From positions 124,001-188,000 of the forward strand of contig NZ_JAGEOK010000012.1 of assembly GCF_017573545.1 (NCBI RefSeq): a stretch of DNA of 64,000 nucleotides, given 5' to 3'. Both the position numbers and the translations under genes were made by a program. The notes beneath the pieces are model-generated. The model saw nothing but the letters and a program-made list of their open reading frames with translations. It had not been told where the DNA came from and searched no databases. The stretch comes from Actinomadura nitritigenes (lineage in GTDB: Bacteria; Actinomycetota; Actinomycetes; Streptosporangiales; Streptosporangiaceae). Positions 32,489 to 41,119 of this stretch are shown here, piece by piece. Numbering within the stretch: the first letter of the stretch is position 1; the number at the start of each line of letters is the position of its first letter.

Positions 32489-34078
32489 TCAGCCGGTCCC
32501 GGTGCCGGTGCCCGCGGCCGGGCTGCCGGGAGGCTCGCCCGTGGGCGTGCCGGGGTCGGTCGGCCCGGTGGTGGGGGTCGTCGTCGGGTCGGGGCTGTGC
32601 GTGGTGTGCGTGGGCGCCGGGTCGTCCGGGGTGGACGGCGACGACGGGGGCGTGTCGGTCGGAGAGGGGCTCTCGGGCGCCGATCCGGTCGTGGTCGGCG
32701 TCGGGCTGTAGGACGTGTCGGGGGCCTGCCGGGTCGGCGCGTGCGACGACGGCACCGTCATGCTGGGCACGTCGCCGGACGGCTGCGGCTGGTGGCTCGG
32801 GTCGCCGACCTTCTCCCCCGCCTTGCCCTTGTGGCCGGAGCCGAGCGCGAGCACCGCGGACACGACGACGATCGCGACGAACAGTGCGGCGGCGCCGGCG
32901 AGCACGGCCGAGCGGCTCGATCCGGCGAGCGAGCGGCGCAGCGACGCGACGGCGCCTCCCGCGCCCCCCGCGGTTCGCGCGCGGTCGCGCGGCAGGGTGT
33001 CGGCCGCGTTCTCGGCCGCCCATTCCGCAGGCGTCGGCAGCCGCGCGGGGGCGGTGCCGAACGGGTCCCCGCCGGGGGCGTCGTGGGCGGCCGGGTCCGT
33101 CTCGGCGAAGGCCGCGGGCTCGTATCCGGCGTCCCCCGCGGGCTCGCGGGCGGCGTCGTCGCCGAGGCCGGACCCGAACTCGTCGTCGGCGAGCTCCGCG
33201 GCGAGCACCGAACCGGCCGCGAGCATCGCGGTCTCGTCGGTGTTGCCGATCGGGGCGGCCTCGACGGGCGCCTCCTCGTGCCCGAGCAGCCGCATCAGCA
33301 CCTGGCGGGCGGCCGGGCGCAGCGCCGGGTCCTTCTCCAGGCAGTCGGTCACCAGGTCGCGCAGCGGACCGCTCAGGTCGCCGAGGTCCGGCTCCTCGTG
33401 CAGGATCCGGTTGATGACGGCGGGGATCGTGTCCTGGCCGAACGGCGGCTCCCCGGTCGCCGCGAACACCAGCGTCGCGGCCCAGCAGAACACGTCCGCC
33501 GGGGTGCCGACGTCGTCGCCGCTGATCTGCTCCGGCGCCATGTACGAGGGCGTGCCGATGACCCGGCTGGTCAGCGTGGTGCCGCCGCTGATCGCGCGGG
33601 CCACGCCGAAGTCGATCACGCGCGGGCCGTCCGGGCCGATCAGCACGTTGTGCGGCTTGAAGTCGCGGTGGATGATCTTCGCCTGGTGGATCGCGGACAG
33701 TGCGGTCGCGGTGCCGACCGCGAGCCGGTCCAGCGCCGCGCCGCGCACCGGCCCGTCCTGCGTGACCTGCTGGTTCAGCGACGGACCCGGGACGTACTCG
33801 CTGACGATGTAGGGCCGGTCGCCGTCGACGTCGGCGTCCAGCACCTGCGCGGTGCAGAACGGCGCGACCTTCTTGGCCACCTCGAGTTCGCGCAGGAAGC
33901 GCGCGCGGGCCTTGTCGTCGGAGGTCAGCTCGGAGTGCAGCAGCTTGATCGCGACCTGGCGGCCGTCCTCGTCGGCGCCGAGGAATACCGCGCCCTGCCC
34001 GCCCTCGCCCACCCGGCCGACCAGGGCGTAGCGACCCAGCCGCTCCGGGTCCCCGGACCGCAGCGCCCCAACCTCCAT
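32489..34078 (-). CDS. Receptor-type serine/threonine protein kinase
   Basis: 529 residues read from ATG 34078 (MEVGALRSGDPERLGRYALVGRVGEGGQGAVFLG); the open frame extends upstream but without kinase sequence. Kinase domain 15-275 with Lys45 (VAIK), catalytic HRDFKPHN (Asp139), DFG (156-158) and an APE-like SYMAPEQ. One membrane segment (SAVLAGAAALFVAIVVVSAVLALG, about 395-420), then a Pro/Thr/Ser-rich extracellular tail ending in short GTGTG repeats. No PASTA domains. It phosphorylates intracellular targets in response to an unknown signal. Confidence 0.92.
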   Translation of the reverse strand: MEVGALRSGDPERLGRYALVGRVGEGGQGAVFLGADEDGRQVAIKLLHSELTSDDKARARFLRELEVAKKVAPFCTAQVLDADVDGDRPYIVSEYVPGPSLNQQVTQDGPVRGAALDRLAVGTATALSAIHQAKIIHRDFKPHNVLIGPDGPRVIDFGVARAISGGTTLTSRVIGTPSYMAPEQISGDDVGTPADVFCWAATLVFAATGEPPFGQDTIPAVINRILHEEPDLGDLSGPLRDLVTDCLEKDPALRPAARQVLMRLLGHEEAPVEAAPIGNTDETAMLAAGSVLAAELADDEFGSGLGDDAAREPAGDAGYEPAAFAETDPAAHDAPGGDPFGTAPARLPTPAEWAAENAADTLPRDRARTAGGAGGAVASLRRSLAGSSRSAVLAGAAALFVAIVVVSAVLALGSGHKGKAGEKVGDPSHQPQPSGDVPSMTVPSSHAPTRQAPDTSYSPTPTTTGSAPESPSPTDTPPSSPSTPDDPAPTHTTHSPDPTTTPTTGPTDPGTPTGEPPGSPAAGTGTGTG

Positions 34079-34345
34079 GCGTGGAACCGTCCCTCTCTCG
34101 TCGACGGGCCAACGGACCACGGGTCGAATTCTCGCAGACCAGCGCTCCGACAGTGGGACGCGCGAGGTCGTTGGGAAGTTCACCCGGCCATGCGACCTTA
34201 CGGCGCGATCCGACCCACCGCCCCGAACGGACGCATTTGGGTCGAGGGACCACCTTAATGCCCCTCGCGCCCCACGCGACACCGTGAGAACCCGTGTCGC
34301 GCAGGGGCTGCGGGCGTCGCGGACGGCCGCCGACGGCCGCCGGCG

Positions 34346-36307
34346 CTACGGCGTGAAGTGGGTGAGGACCTCGGGGTTGGCCATCGCGCCGCGGTTGGCG
34401 GCCTCGTCCACCGGCGTGCCCTGGAGGATCTTGCGGACGGGGACCTCCAGCTTCTTGCCCGACAGGGTCCGCGGGATGCCGGGGACGGCGGTGATCTCGT
34501 CCGGGACGTGCCGTGGCGACAGCGCCGAGCGGATCTCGCGCTTCAGCCGTCCCGCGAGGTCGTCGGTGAGGGACGCGCCCTCGGCGAGCTGCACGTACAG
34601 CAGCAGCCGGCCTTCCTGCCCGAGCCGCCCGGTGTCGATGACGAGACTGTCGGTGATCTCGTCGAACGCCTCGACGACCCGGTAGAAGTCCGACGTCCCC
34701 ATGCGGACGCCGCCGCGGTTGAGCGTCGAGTCGGACCGCCCGTAGATCACGCAGCCGCCGTCCGGGAGGATCTTGATCCAGTCGCCGTGCCGCCACACGC
34801 CGGGGTACATGTCGAAGTAGGACTCGCGGTAGCGCTCGCCGCTGTCGTCGTTCCAGAAGAACACCGGCATGGACGGCATCGGCTCGGTGATGACCAGCTC
34901 GCCGACCTCGTCCACGACCGGCTTGCCGTCGTCCCCGTACGCCTCGACCTTCGCGCCCAGGCCCCGGCACTGGATGACGCCCGCGCGCAGGGGCAGCAGC
35001 GGCGACGGGCCGACGAACCCGGTGCACAGGTCGGTGCCACCGGAGAAGGACCCGAGCAGGAGGTCCTTGCCGACCTCCTCGTACACCCACGCGAAACCCT
35101 CGGGCGGCAGCGGCGAACCGGTGGAGCCGATGCCGCGCAGCGACGACAGGTCGAACTCGCGGCCCGGGTGGCGTCCGTCCTTGGCGGAAGCGGTGATGTA
35201 GGGCGCGCCCACCCCCATGTAGGTGACCCCGGTGTCGGCGGCGAGCTTCCACAGGTCGAGCGGTGCGCCGTCGTACATGACGATGGTGGACCCCACCAGC
35301 AGGCCGCCGATGAGGTAGTTCCACATCATCCAGCCGGTCGTGGTGAACCAGAAGAAGACATCGCCGGGGCCGACGTCCTGATGGAACGACAGGGCCTTGA
35401 GATGCTCCAGGACGACCCCGCCGTGCCCGTGCACGATCGGCTTGGGCAGGCCCGTCGTGCCGGACGAGTACACCACCCACAGCGGATGGTCGAACGGGAC
35501 GTCCTCGAACTCGATGGCGTCGTGGTCGGGGCGCGGAAGGTCGCCGTAGTGCATGCCCACGCGCAGGCCGTCGGGCGTGGCGGCCGGGTCGAGGTACGGG
35601 ATCAGCACTGTCGCGGCCAGCGTCGGGAGCGCCGCCTCGATCTCGCCGACGATCTCCCGCCGGTCGAACGTCTTCCCGTTGTAGGCGTAGCCGTCCACCG
35701 CGATCAGGACCTTCGGCTCGATCTGCGCGAACCGGTCGATCACCGAGGACGACCCGAAGTCCGGCGAGCACGACGACCACACGGCGCCCAGCGACGCCGT
35801 GGCCAGGAAGCAGATCAGCGCCTCCGGGATGTTCGGGATGTACGCGACGACCCGGTCGCCCTTCCCGACACCCAGGTCGGCGAGGCCCGCCCGCACCTCC
35901 GCGACGTGCAGGAGCAGCTCGCGGTAGGACAGCACCCGGTGCCCGCCGGCCTCCGACCGGAACACGACGGCCGTCTCGTCCGGCGTGTCCTCGGCGCGGC
36001 GCAGCGCGTTCGCGGCGTAGTTCAGGCTCGCGCCCGGGAACCAGCGCAGGCCGTCCACCGGCATCGGGCCGCCCTCGCGGACCGGGCCGTCACCGCGCTC
36101 GCCGACCACGTCGAAGTACGACCAGATCGCGTCCCAGAAGTCGTCGACCTCGGTCACCGACCAGCGCCACAGGTCGTCGTAGGACTCCGCGCGCACACCC
36201 CTGTCCCAGAGCCAGTGGATGAAGCGGGTCACCCGCGCGTTCGCGACGACCTCCTCCGACGGCCGCCACAGCGCCGCTCCTTCGGAGACCTCGTGATCAC
36301 GCGACAT
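34346..36307 (-). CDS. Acetoacetyl-CoA synthetase
   Basis: 653 residues from ATG 36307 with GGGAGGGAG five bases upstream. Adenylate-forming enzyme: P-loop-like YSSGTTGLPKPIVHGHGG, adenylation core (GSTGSPLPPEGFAWVYEEVG), GYGRSDSTLNRGG-type A8 region and the C-terminal Lys (RTLSGKKLEVPVRKIL). The N-terminal WRPSEE...WLWDRG region and overall length identify acetoacetate-CoA ligase rather than acetyl-CoA synthetase. It activates acetoacetate for lipid, PHB or ketone metabolism. The 267 bases between it and the kinase gene hold no gene. Confidence 0.93.
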   Translation of the reverse strand: MSRDHEVSEGAALWRPSEEVVANARVTRFIHWLWDRGVRAESYDDLWRWSVTEVDDFWDAIWSYFDVVGERGDGPVREGGPMPVDGLRWFPGASLNYAANALRRAEDTPDETAVVFRSEAGGHRVLSYRELLLHVAEVRAGLADLGVGKGDRVVAYIPNIPEALICFLATASLGAVWSSCSPDFGSSSVIDRFAQIEPKVLIAVDGYAYNGKTFDRREIVGEIEAALPTLAATVLIPYLDPAATPDGLRVGMHYGDLPRPDHDAIEFEDVPFDHPLWVVYSSGTTGLPKPIVHGHGGVVLEHLKALSFHQDVGPGDVFFWFTTTGWMMWNYLIGGLLVGSTIVMYDGAPLDLWKLAADTGVTYMGVGAPYITASAKDGRHPGREFDLSSLRGIGSTGSPLPPEGFAWVYEEVGKDLLLGSFSGGTDLCTGFVGPSPLLPLRAGVIQCRGLGAKVEAYGDDGKPVVDEVGELVITEPMPSMPVFFWNDDSGERYRESYFDMYPGVWRHGDWIKILPDGGCVIYGRSDSTLNRGGVRMGTSDFYRVVEAFDEITDSLVIDTGRLGQEGRLLLYVQLAEGASLTDDLAGRLKREIRSALSPRHVPDEITAVPGIPRTLSGKKLEVPVRKILQGTPVDEAANRGAMANPEVLTHFTP

Positions 36308-36670
36308 CGCTCTCCCTCCCCGCCGCGCCCAGGTGCGCGACCCTCCCAATATCGGCCTCGCCGCCCGGCCCGCGCAACTTCCGCCGATCATGCGCGCACT
36401 GCCCGGACGTTCATGTCCCATCGCAGGTCAAAGCCGTGCGGCGGGCAACCCACAGCGACCACACATCGAGCCGACCGGCCATCCTCATGCCCCACACACA
36501 CCGGGGTTTTCCACAGAACGCCGTTCCACTTCCCGCGCCCGGACGCGGCGCCGAGACTGGGACCCGTCCACGAAAGGAACGACGAATGACCATGACCCGA
36601 TCAGGCGACGCGGTGGCGGCACGCCCCACGAGAACACCCTCACGGGCCAGGTGCGCTGTGGGGGGCGAGG
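36308..36670. other. Intergenic region between the synthetase start and the HAD stop
   Basis: 363 bases. One feature resembles a plus-strand translation start (GAAAGGAACGACGA then ATG at 36586), but the frame that follows becomes Arg/Pro-rich and runs antisense into the HAD gene, so I do not call a gene. The promoter of the acetoacetyl-CoA synthetase gene should be at the left end. Confidence 0.5.
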
Positions 36671-37381
36671 TCAGATGCGCGTCAGCTCCGCCACGGCGCT
36701 CACCACGGCATCGGTGTCGGCCAAGGTCGCGAGCACCTGGTCGGCACCGGCGGAGCGCAGCTCGGCCTCGGTGGCGCTTCCGGTGGCCACGGCGATGATC
36801 GGCGACCCGGCGATGTGGGCGGCCTGCACGTCGCGCGGCGAATCGGCGATGTACACGGTGGCCGACTCGGGGTACCGGGCCCCGTGCCGCTCGCCCGCGC
36901 GGCTGCGGGCGAGCTCCAGCAGCGCGGCCTTGCTGTAGACGCCGTCCTCGTAGCCGCCGGCGCCGAGGTCGAGGCGGTCGGCGAGGCCGAGTTCGGTCAC
37001 CTTGAGCACGGCGTTCGGGCGCACCGACCCCGTCAGCACGGACTGCACGACCCCCGGCACGTGCGCCAGGGCCTCAACGGCCTCCCGGGCCCCGGCCAGC
37101 ACCCGGCCGTGCGCCCGCAGATCGGCACGGCGGTTCGCGAACGCCTCGGTGAGCGCGGCGACGAAGGAGGGCAGATGGTCGTCGGTGGTGACGACGTCGT
37201 TGAACGCCAGCGTCTCGAAGATGATCTCCGATTCGGTGCGTCCCGGAGTCGGGGCGAGCCGCACCAGGGGCCGCCCGACGGTCCGCTGGAACGCCTCCGC
37301 GTAGGCGTCCCGGGTGACCCGCCCGACGTCGACCAGGGTGTGATCGATGTTCCACAGCACCAGACGGTTCAGCGTCGACAT
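36671..37381 (-). CDS. HAD-superfamily phosphatase-like protein with Asn at the nucleophile position
   Basis: 236 residues from ATG 37381. The HAD layout is present: motif I at the N-terminus, a helical cap, motif II/III region (GGYEDGVYSKAALLE) and motif IV (YIADSPRDVQAAHIAG). Motif I reads LVLWNIDHTLVD, where active family members have D-x-D; the first Asp (nucleophile) is Asn, codon AAC. Unless read wrongly this would abolish phosphoryl transfer. It could be a binding protein or a decayed enzyme. Monocistronic, with non-coding sequence on both sides. Confidence 0.8.
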   Translation of the reverse strand: MSTLNRLVLWNIDHTLVDVGRVTRDAYAEAFQRTVGRPLVRLAPTPGRTESEIIFETLAFNDVVTTDDHLPSFVAALTEAFANRRADLRAHGRVLAGAREAVEALAHVPGVVQSVLTGSVRPNAVLKVTELGLADRLDLGAGGYEDGVYSKAALLELARSRAGERHGARYPESATVYIADSPRDVQAAHIAGSPIIAVATGSATEAELRSAGADQVLATLADTDAVVSAVAELTRI

Positions 37382-37858
37382 CCCGTTCCCATGCACGGCT
37401 CGAAAGGCGTCGGCGGGCGCCGTCCCGGCACCGGCCCGCCCCGCCGTAATGCGAGGCGGACTAATCGTCGGGCCTCCCGCCGCCGACCGCAACCGCACCC
37501 CGCCCACACACCGAGCACGGCCCCTTTTCCGCCTACGCCACCCGCCCACCGTCCGCTACCGCCCACGACCCGCCAGCACGCCACCGACACATCGAGCACC
37601 ACCTTGCACACCACGTACCGCCCGCGCGCCAACCACCGCCTAAATGCCGCCTGCGCCGTCCGCACGCCGGACACCGCAGACGCCGTCCGCACGGCGGGCG
37701 GGTCGGCATGCCGCGCGGCGGCGGCACGTCGGGCAGTGGGTGTGCGCCTCGTACAGGCGGCAGCCCGGGAGTGTGTAGGGGTGGCGGCTGGCAGTGGGGT
37801 CTCGGCGGGGTACGGGACGGGCGATCTGGCGTCAGGCGTCTTGTTGGTCGGGTGGGGG
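37382..37858. other. Intergenic region, no gene seen
   Basis: 477 bases between the HAD start and the pruA stop. The open frames across it are Arg/Pro/Thr-rich with no codon structure typical of genes. Neither a clear terminator for pruA nor a clear promoter for the HAD gene was found. Confidence 0.5.
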
Positions 37859-39490
37859 TCAGGGGCCCATGTGGGGGTAGCGGTGGTCGGTCGGCGGGAC
37901 GAAGGTCTCCTTGATGGCGCGGACGTTCGTCCACCGGGTCAGGTTGAACACGGACCCGGCCTTGTCGTTGGTCCCGGAGGCCCGGGCGCCGCCGAACGGC
38001 TGCTGCCCGACCACGGCGCCGGTCGGCTTGTCGTTGATGTAGAAGTTGCCCGCCGCGAAACGGAGCGTCTCCGTCGCGGCCGCGACGGCCGCGCGGTCCT
38101 GGGCGACGATCGCGCCGGTCAGCCCGTACTCGGAAACGCCCTCCAGCTGCGTCAGAACGGAGTCGTAGTCGTGGTCCTCGTAGACGTGGACGCCGAGGAT
38201 CGGCCCGAAGTACTCGGTGGTGAAGATCTCGTCGGTCGTGTCCGACGACTCCAGCACCGTGGGCCGGACGAAGTAGCCCACCGAGTCGTCCAGCTCGCCG
38301 CCGACGAGCATCCGCATGGTGTCGATCCCGCGTGCCCGCTCGATGGCGCGCCGGTGCTTGGCGAAGGCGCGGTCGTCGATCACGGCCCCCATGAAGGCCG
38401 ACAGGTCCTCCGCCACGTTGCCCATGGTGAGGGCCTCGACCTCGGCGCAGAAGTCGTCGCGCATGCCGTCCCAGACGGACCGCGGGATGTAGGCGCGCGA
38501 CGCCGCCGAGCACTTCTGCCCCTGGTACTCGAACGCACCCCGCACCAGCACGGTCTTCAGCACCGCCGGGTCCGCGGACGGGTGCGCCACCACGAAGTCC
38601 TTGCCGCCGGTCTCGCCCACGATCCGCGGGTATCCGCGGTACCGGGCGATGTTCTCGCCGATCGTCCGCCACAGCGCCTGGAAGGTCGGCGGCGAACCGG
38701 TGAAGTGCAGGCCCGCGAGTTCGGGACTGCGCAGGGCGACGTTCGAGACGGCCTGACCGTCCCCGGTGACCAGATTGATGACGCCGGGCGGCAGCCCGGC
38801 CGCCTCCAGGAGCCGCATCGTGTGGTGCGCGGCGAGCTGCTGCGTCGGCGACGGCTTCCACACCACGACGTTGCCCATCAGCGCGGGCGAGGTCGGCAGG
38901 TTCCCGGCGATCGCGCTGAAGTTGAACGGGGTGATGGCGAGGACGAACCCCTCCAGCGGCCGGTACTCCATCCGGTTCCACACGCCCGGCGAGGAGTTCG
39001 GCTGCATCTCGCGGATCTGCCGCGCGTACGCGACGTTGAAGCGGAGAAAGTCGATCAGCTCGCACGCCGAGTCGATCTCCGCCTGCTGGACGGACTTGGA
39101 CTGGCCGAGGATCGTCGCCGCGTTCAGCGTGGACCGCCAGGGCCCCGACAGCAGCTCGGCGGCCCGCAGGAAGATCGCGGCCCGGTCGTCCGGCGCCATG
39201 GCCCGCCATCCGGGCGCCGCCTCCCGCGCCGCCGCGACGGCCTCGGCGACGTCGGCGTCGACGGCGTTGCCCATCCGCCCGAGGACGTGGCCGTGGTTGT
39301 GCGGCTCTACCACGTCGATGGGAGCGCCGGCGCCCATCCGCCGCTCCCCGCCGATCGTCATCGTCAGCTCGGTCTCCGCGCCGCCGAGCTCCTTGATCTT
39401 CGCTTCCAGGGCCACCCGCTCGGCGCTTCCCGGCGCGTACCCCTTGACCGGCTCGTTCACCGGTACCGGAACGTTGGTGACGGCGTCCAT
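37859..39490 (-). CDS. pruA: L-glutamate gamma-semialdehyde dehydrogenase (1-pyrroline-5-carboxylate dehydrogenase)
   Basis: 543 residues from ATG 39490 with GGGGAG upstream. Aldehyde dehydrogenase fold with NAD-binding FNFSAIAGNLPTSPALMGNVVVWKPS, the general-base Glu in RIVGETGGKDF and the nucleophile Cys in GQKCSAASRAY. The C-terminus INDKPTGAVVGQQPFGGARASGTNDKAG is characteristic of P5C dehydrogenase. It performs the second step of proline catabolism, making glutamate, which the NAD-glutamate dehydrogenase encoded at 26941-31821 could deaminate. The proline dehydrogenase gene is not in the window. Confidence 0.95.
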   Translation of the reverse strand: MDAVTNVPVPVNEPVKGYAPGSAERVALEAKIKELGGAETELTMTIGGERRMGAGAPIDVVEPHNHGHVLGRMGNAVDADVAEAVAAAREAAPGWRAMAPDDRAAIFLRAAELLSGPWRSTLNAATILGQSKSVQQAEIDSACELIDFLRFNVAYARQIREMQPNSSPGVWNRMEYRPLEGFVLAITPFNFSAIAGNLPTSPALMGNVVVWKPSPTQQLAAHHTMRLLEAAGLPPGVINLVTGDGQAVSNVALRSPELAGLHFTGSPPTFQALWRTIGENIARYRGYPRIVGETGGKDFVVAHPSADPAVLKTVLVRGAFEYQGQKCSAASRAYIPRSVWDGMRDDFCAEVEALTMGNVAEDLSAFMGAVIDDRAFAKHRRAIERARGIDTMRMLVGGELDDSVGYFVRPTVLESSDTTDEIFTTEYFGPILGVHVYEDHDYDSVLTQLEGVSEYGLTGAIVAQDRAAVAAATETLRFAAGNFYINDKPTGAVVGQQPFGGARASGTNDKAGSVFNLTRWTNVRAIKETFVPPTDHRYPHMGP

Positions 39491-39684
39491 CTGGTCGCTC
39501 CCCGCATGTCCGACGGCCCTGTCGACATGCCGAGCCCTACCCACCCCCACCCCGCGAATACCTGCCGCTCCCCACCCGCGCGATGGCGTTGAGCCGCCGC
39601 AAGGGCGGCCAGGGTGTCGCGGACCACAATGCCGATCTCGGTGTCGAGGCGCAGACCGTCCGAGGCCGGCCTCGAGCACGAGAA

Positions 39685-39710
39685 AGCCCCGGTCCCAAGG
39701 GGCCGGGGCT
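39685..39710 (-). terminator. Hairpin terminator after the DUF397 gene
   Basis: AGCCCCGG pairs with CCGGGGCT around TCCCAAGGGG, with a T-run (CTTTCTC) on the minus strand, 11 bases after the DUF397 stop. Confidence 0.75.
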
Positions 39711-39721
39711 CGGTTGGGGTG

Positions 39722-39868
39722 TTATCGCCGCTTCAGGTCGGCGAGCAGAGCGCGCAGCGCGCCACGGCTGACGTCGAGGTGCCCGCCGCCCGGGTCCTTG
39801 CTGTCTCGGACGCCGACGACCGCACCGAGATCAGCGATCTCAACACAGTTGCCGCCGTCACTCAGCAA
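39722..39868 (-). CDS. DUF397 protein, N-terminally truncated
   Basis: 48 residues if started at TTG 39868. NCVEIADLGAVVGVRDSKDPGGGHLDVSRGALRALLADL is a clear DUF397 domain, but the usual W-R-K-S-S-Y-S segment that precedes it is missing. A second minus-strand frame ends nearby with GILRELRKGQSRELAE then TGA. DUF397 proteins normally follow an XRE/DUF5753 regulator and lie beside an ATP-binding protein. The ATP-binding protein is present (39965-40360) but the XRE gene is not, so this looks like the remains of a three-gene unit. Confidence 0.6.
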   Translation of the reverse strand: MLSDGGNCVEIADLGAVVGVRDSKDPGGGHLDVSRGALRALLADLKRR

Positions 39869-39964
39869 GCTCGCGGGACTGTCCCTTGCGCAGCTCGCGG
39901 AGAATTCCTTTCGCGCCGTCCACCATCGGAGAGATCGAGGGCGACATTCCCGAGGTGAGTCTCG

Positions 39965-40360
39965 ATGTCCGCAGTCGTGCAGTGTCCGGAAGTTCCGACG
40001 GTCGTTCTTGAGCCCGCTGAGGAGGCGCCGCGCCTTGCGCGGGTCTTCGTCGCCGAACGGTTCGCGGCGTGGGGCGTCAAGGAGGACTACGTGGCGCGCG
40101 TCGTCGTCTCCGAGCTCGTGACGAACGCGTACCGGCACGGGGAAGAGATGATCGTCGTGCGGCTGTTCCTGGACGCGCGCGACGGCCTGCCGATCCTCGA
40201 AGTACGGGACGCGGGAGAAGGGCGTCCCGTGGTGAAGCCGCCGAACCGCGCGGCGCTGACCGGGCGAGGCCTTCAGATCGTCGCCGAGATGGTCGGCGCA
40301 TGGGGCGTCCGCCCGCTCGACGAGGGCGGAAAGGCCGTCTGGACGAAGCTGAACGTCTGA
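39965..40360 (+). CDS. ATP-binding protein, RsbW/SpoIIAB-like (GHKL ATPase)
   Basis: 131 residues from ATG 39965. The GHKL fold is recognisable: VSELVTNAYRHGEE (N-box), VRDAGEGRP (G1 box) and GRGLQIVAEMVGAWGV (G2 box). In actinobacteria such proteins are anti-sigma kinases or partners of XRE-DUF5753/DUF397 pairs. Its neighbour on the other strand is the truncated DUF397 gene. A short hypothetical gene follows directly. Confidence 0.85.
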   Translation: MSAVVQCPEVPTVVLEPAEEAPRLARVFVAERFAAWGVKEDYVARVVVSELVTNAYRHGEEMIVVRLFLDARDGLPILEVRDAGEGRPVVKPPNRAALTGRGLQIVAEMVGAWGVRPLDEGGKAVWTKLNV

Positions 40361-40362
40361 CC

Positions 40363-40560
40363 ATGCCGGACGACCGCATGGCCCTGCTGCTCCTGCGGCG
40401 CCTGTTCCCGCACTGGTCGACCACGCTGGACGGCGGCGTGTGGAGGGCAACCGGCCGGATCCTGATCTCGTCGAGTCACCTCGAAGGGCTGCTCGATCTG
40501 CTCTATGCCGCCGAGCCGGCCGCAGTCGAACGAGCCGCCGAACTGCTGGACGAACGGTGA
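40363..40560 (+). CDS. Small hypothetical protein coupled to the RsbW-like gene
   Basis: 65 residues from ATG 40363, two bases after the preceding stop, so translation is probably coupled. RMALLLLRRLFPHWSTTLDGGVWRATGRILISSSHLEGLLDLLYAAEPAAVERAAELLDER. It resembles small actinobacterial proteins of unknown function found next to ATP-binding regulators. No domain is recognised. Confidence 0.6.
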   Translation: MPDDRMALLLLRRLFPHWSTTLDGGVWRATGRILISSSHLEGLLDLLYAAEPAAVERAAELLDER

Positions 40561-40595
40561 CCGGGGCGCGGGCCGCCGCGGCGGGCGCCGGCGGG

Positions 40596-41102
40596 TCAGA
40601 GGAGGTGCTGGAGTTCCTGGGTGGCGTACCAGAGGAGGTCGTGGCCTTCGGCGCCGTCGACGGTGAAGAGGGCTTCCTCGTCGCCGGCGTCGGCGGCGGG
40701 GAGGGCCCCGACGGCGGCGGTCACGTCGGGGACGGCGGCGGGGTCGTCGACGTGGCCCGAGGCCAGGCGCTTCCAGGGGACGGGCGCGGTGATCTTGACG
40801 AGCGAGCGGTCGTCGCCGTCGAGGGACGCGTCGCCGCGGGCCCACGACACCGACTGGTCGGGGACCTCGGCGGCGAGGACGACGCGGCGGCGCGGCGCGG
40901 ACGGGTCGGCGGCGAGCAGGCGCAGCGAGGCGCGGGCCGCCGCGGTCAGCGCCGCGTACTCCAGCTCCTCCAGGTCGCCGCCCGCGTACCACTCGCGCAG
41001 CGCGGGCGTCACCGCGTGCGCGGCGAGCGGCGCGGGGCCGGCCTCGCGCGCGGCGTGGGCGGCGGCGAGGAGCGGAAGCGTGGACGGAAGGTAGACGCGC
41101 AT
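40596..41102 (-). CDS. DUF6912-type protein
   Basis: 168 residues from ATG 41102. MRVYLPSTLPLLAAAHAAREAGPAPLAAHAVTPALREWY...GDLEELEYAALTAAARASLRLL matches the conserved start of DUF6912 proteins of actinobacteria. The C-terminal half has VVLAAEVPDQSVSW and DDRSLVKITAPVPWKRLASGHVDD. No enzymatic motif. It is commonly adjacent to HAD phosphatase genes, as here (17 bases). Confidence 0.75.
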   Translation of the reverse strand: MRVYLPSTLPLLAAAHAAREAGPAPLAAHAVTPALREWYAGGDLEELEYAALTAAARASLRLLAADPSAPRRRVVLAAEVPDQSVSWARGDASLDGDDRSLVKITAPVPWKRLASGHVDDPAAVPDVTAAVGALPAADAGDEEALFTVDGAEGHDLLWYATQELQHLL

Positions 41103-41119
41103 GACGGTTCGTCAGTCTG

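Noticed and set aside
31929..35780. 1,283-residue minus-strand ORF spanning the kinase and synthetase
   Set aside because: It is a shifted frame over two well-identified genes and a repeat region.
36586..36798. Small plus-strand gene with an AAAGGAA start context
   Set aside because: The product quickly becomes Arg/Pro-rich and overlaps the HAD gene antisense; no support beyond the start.
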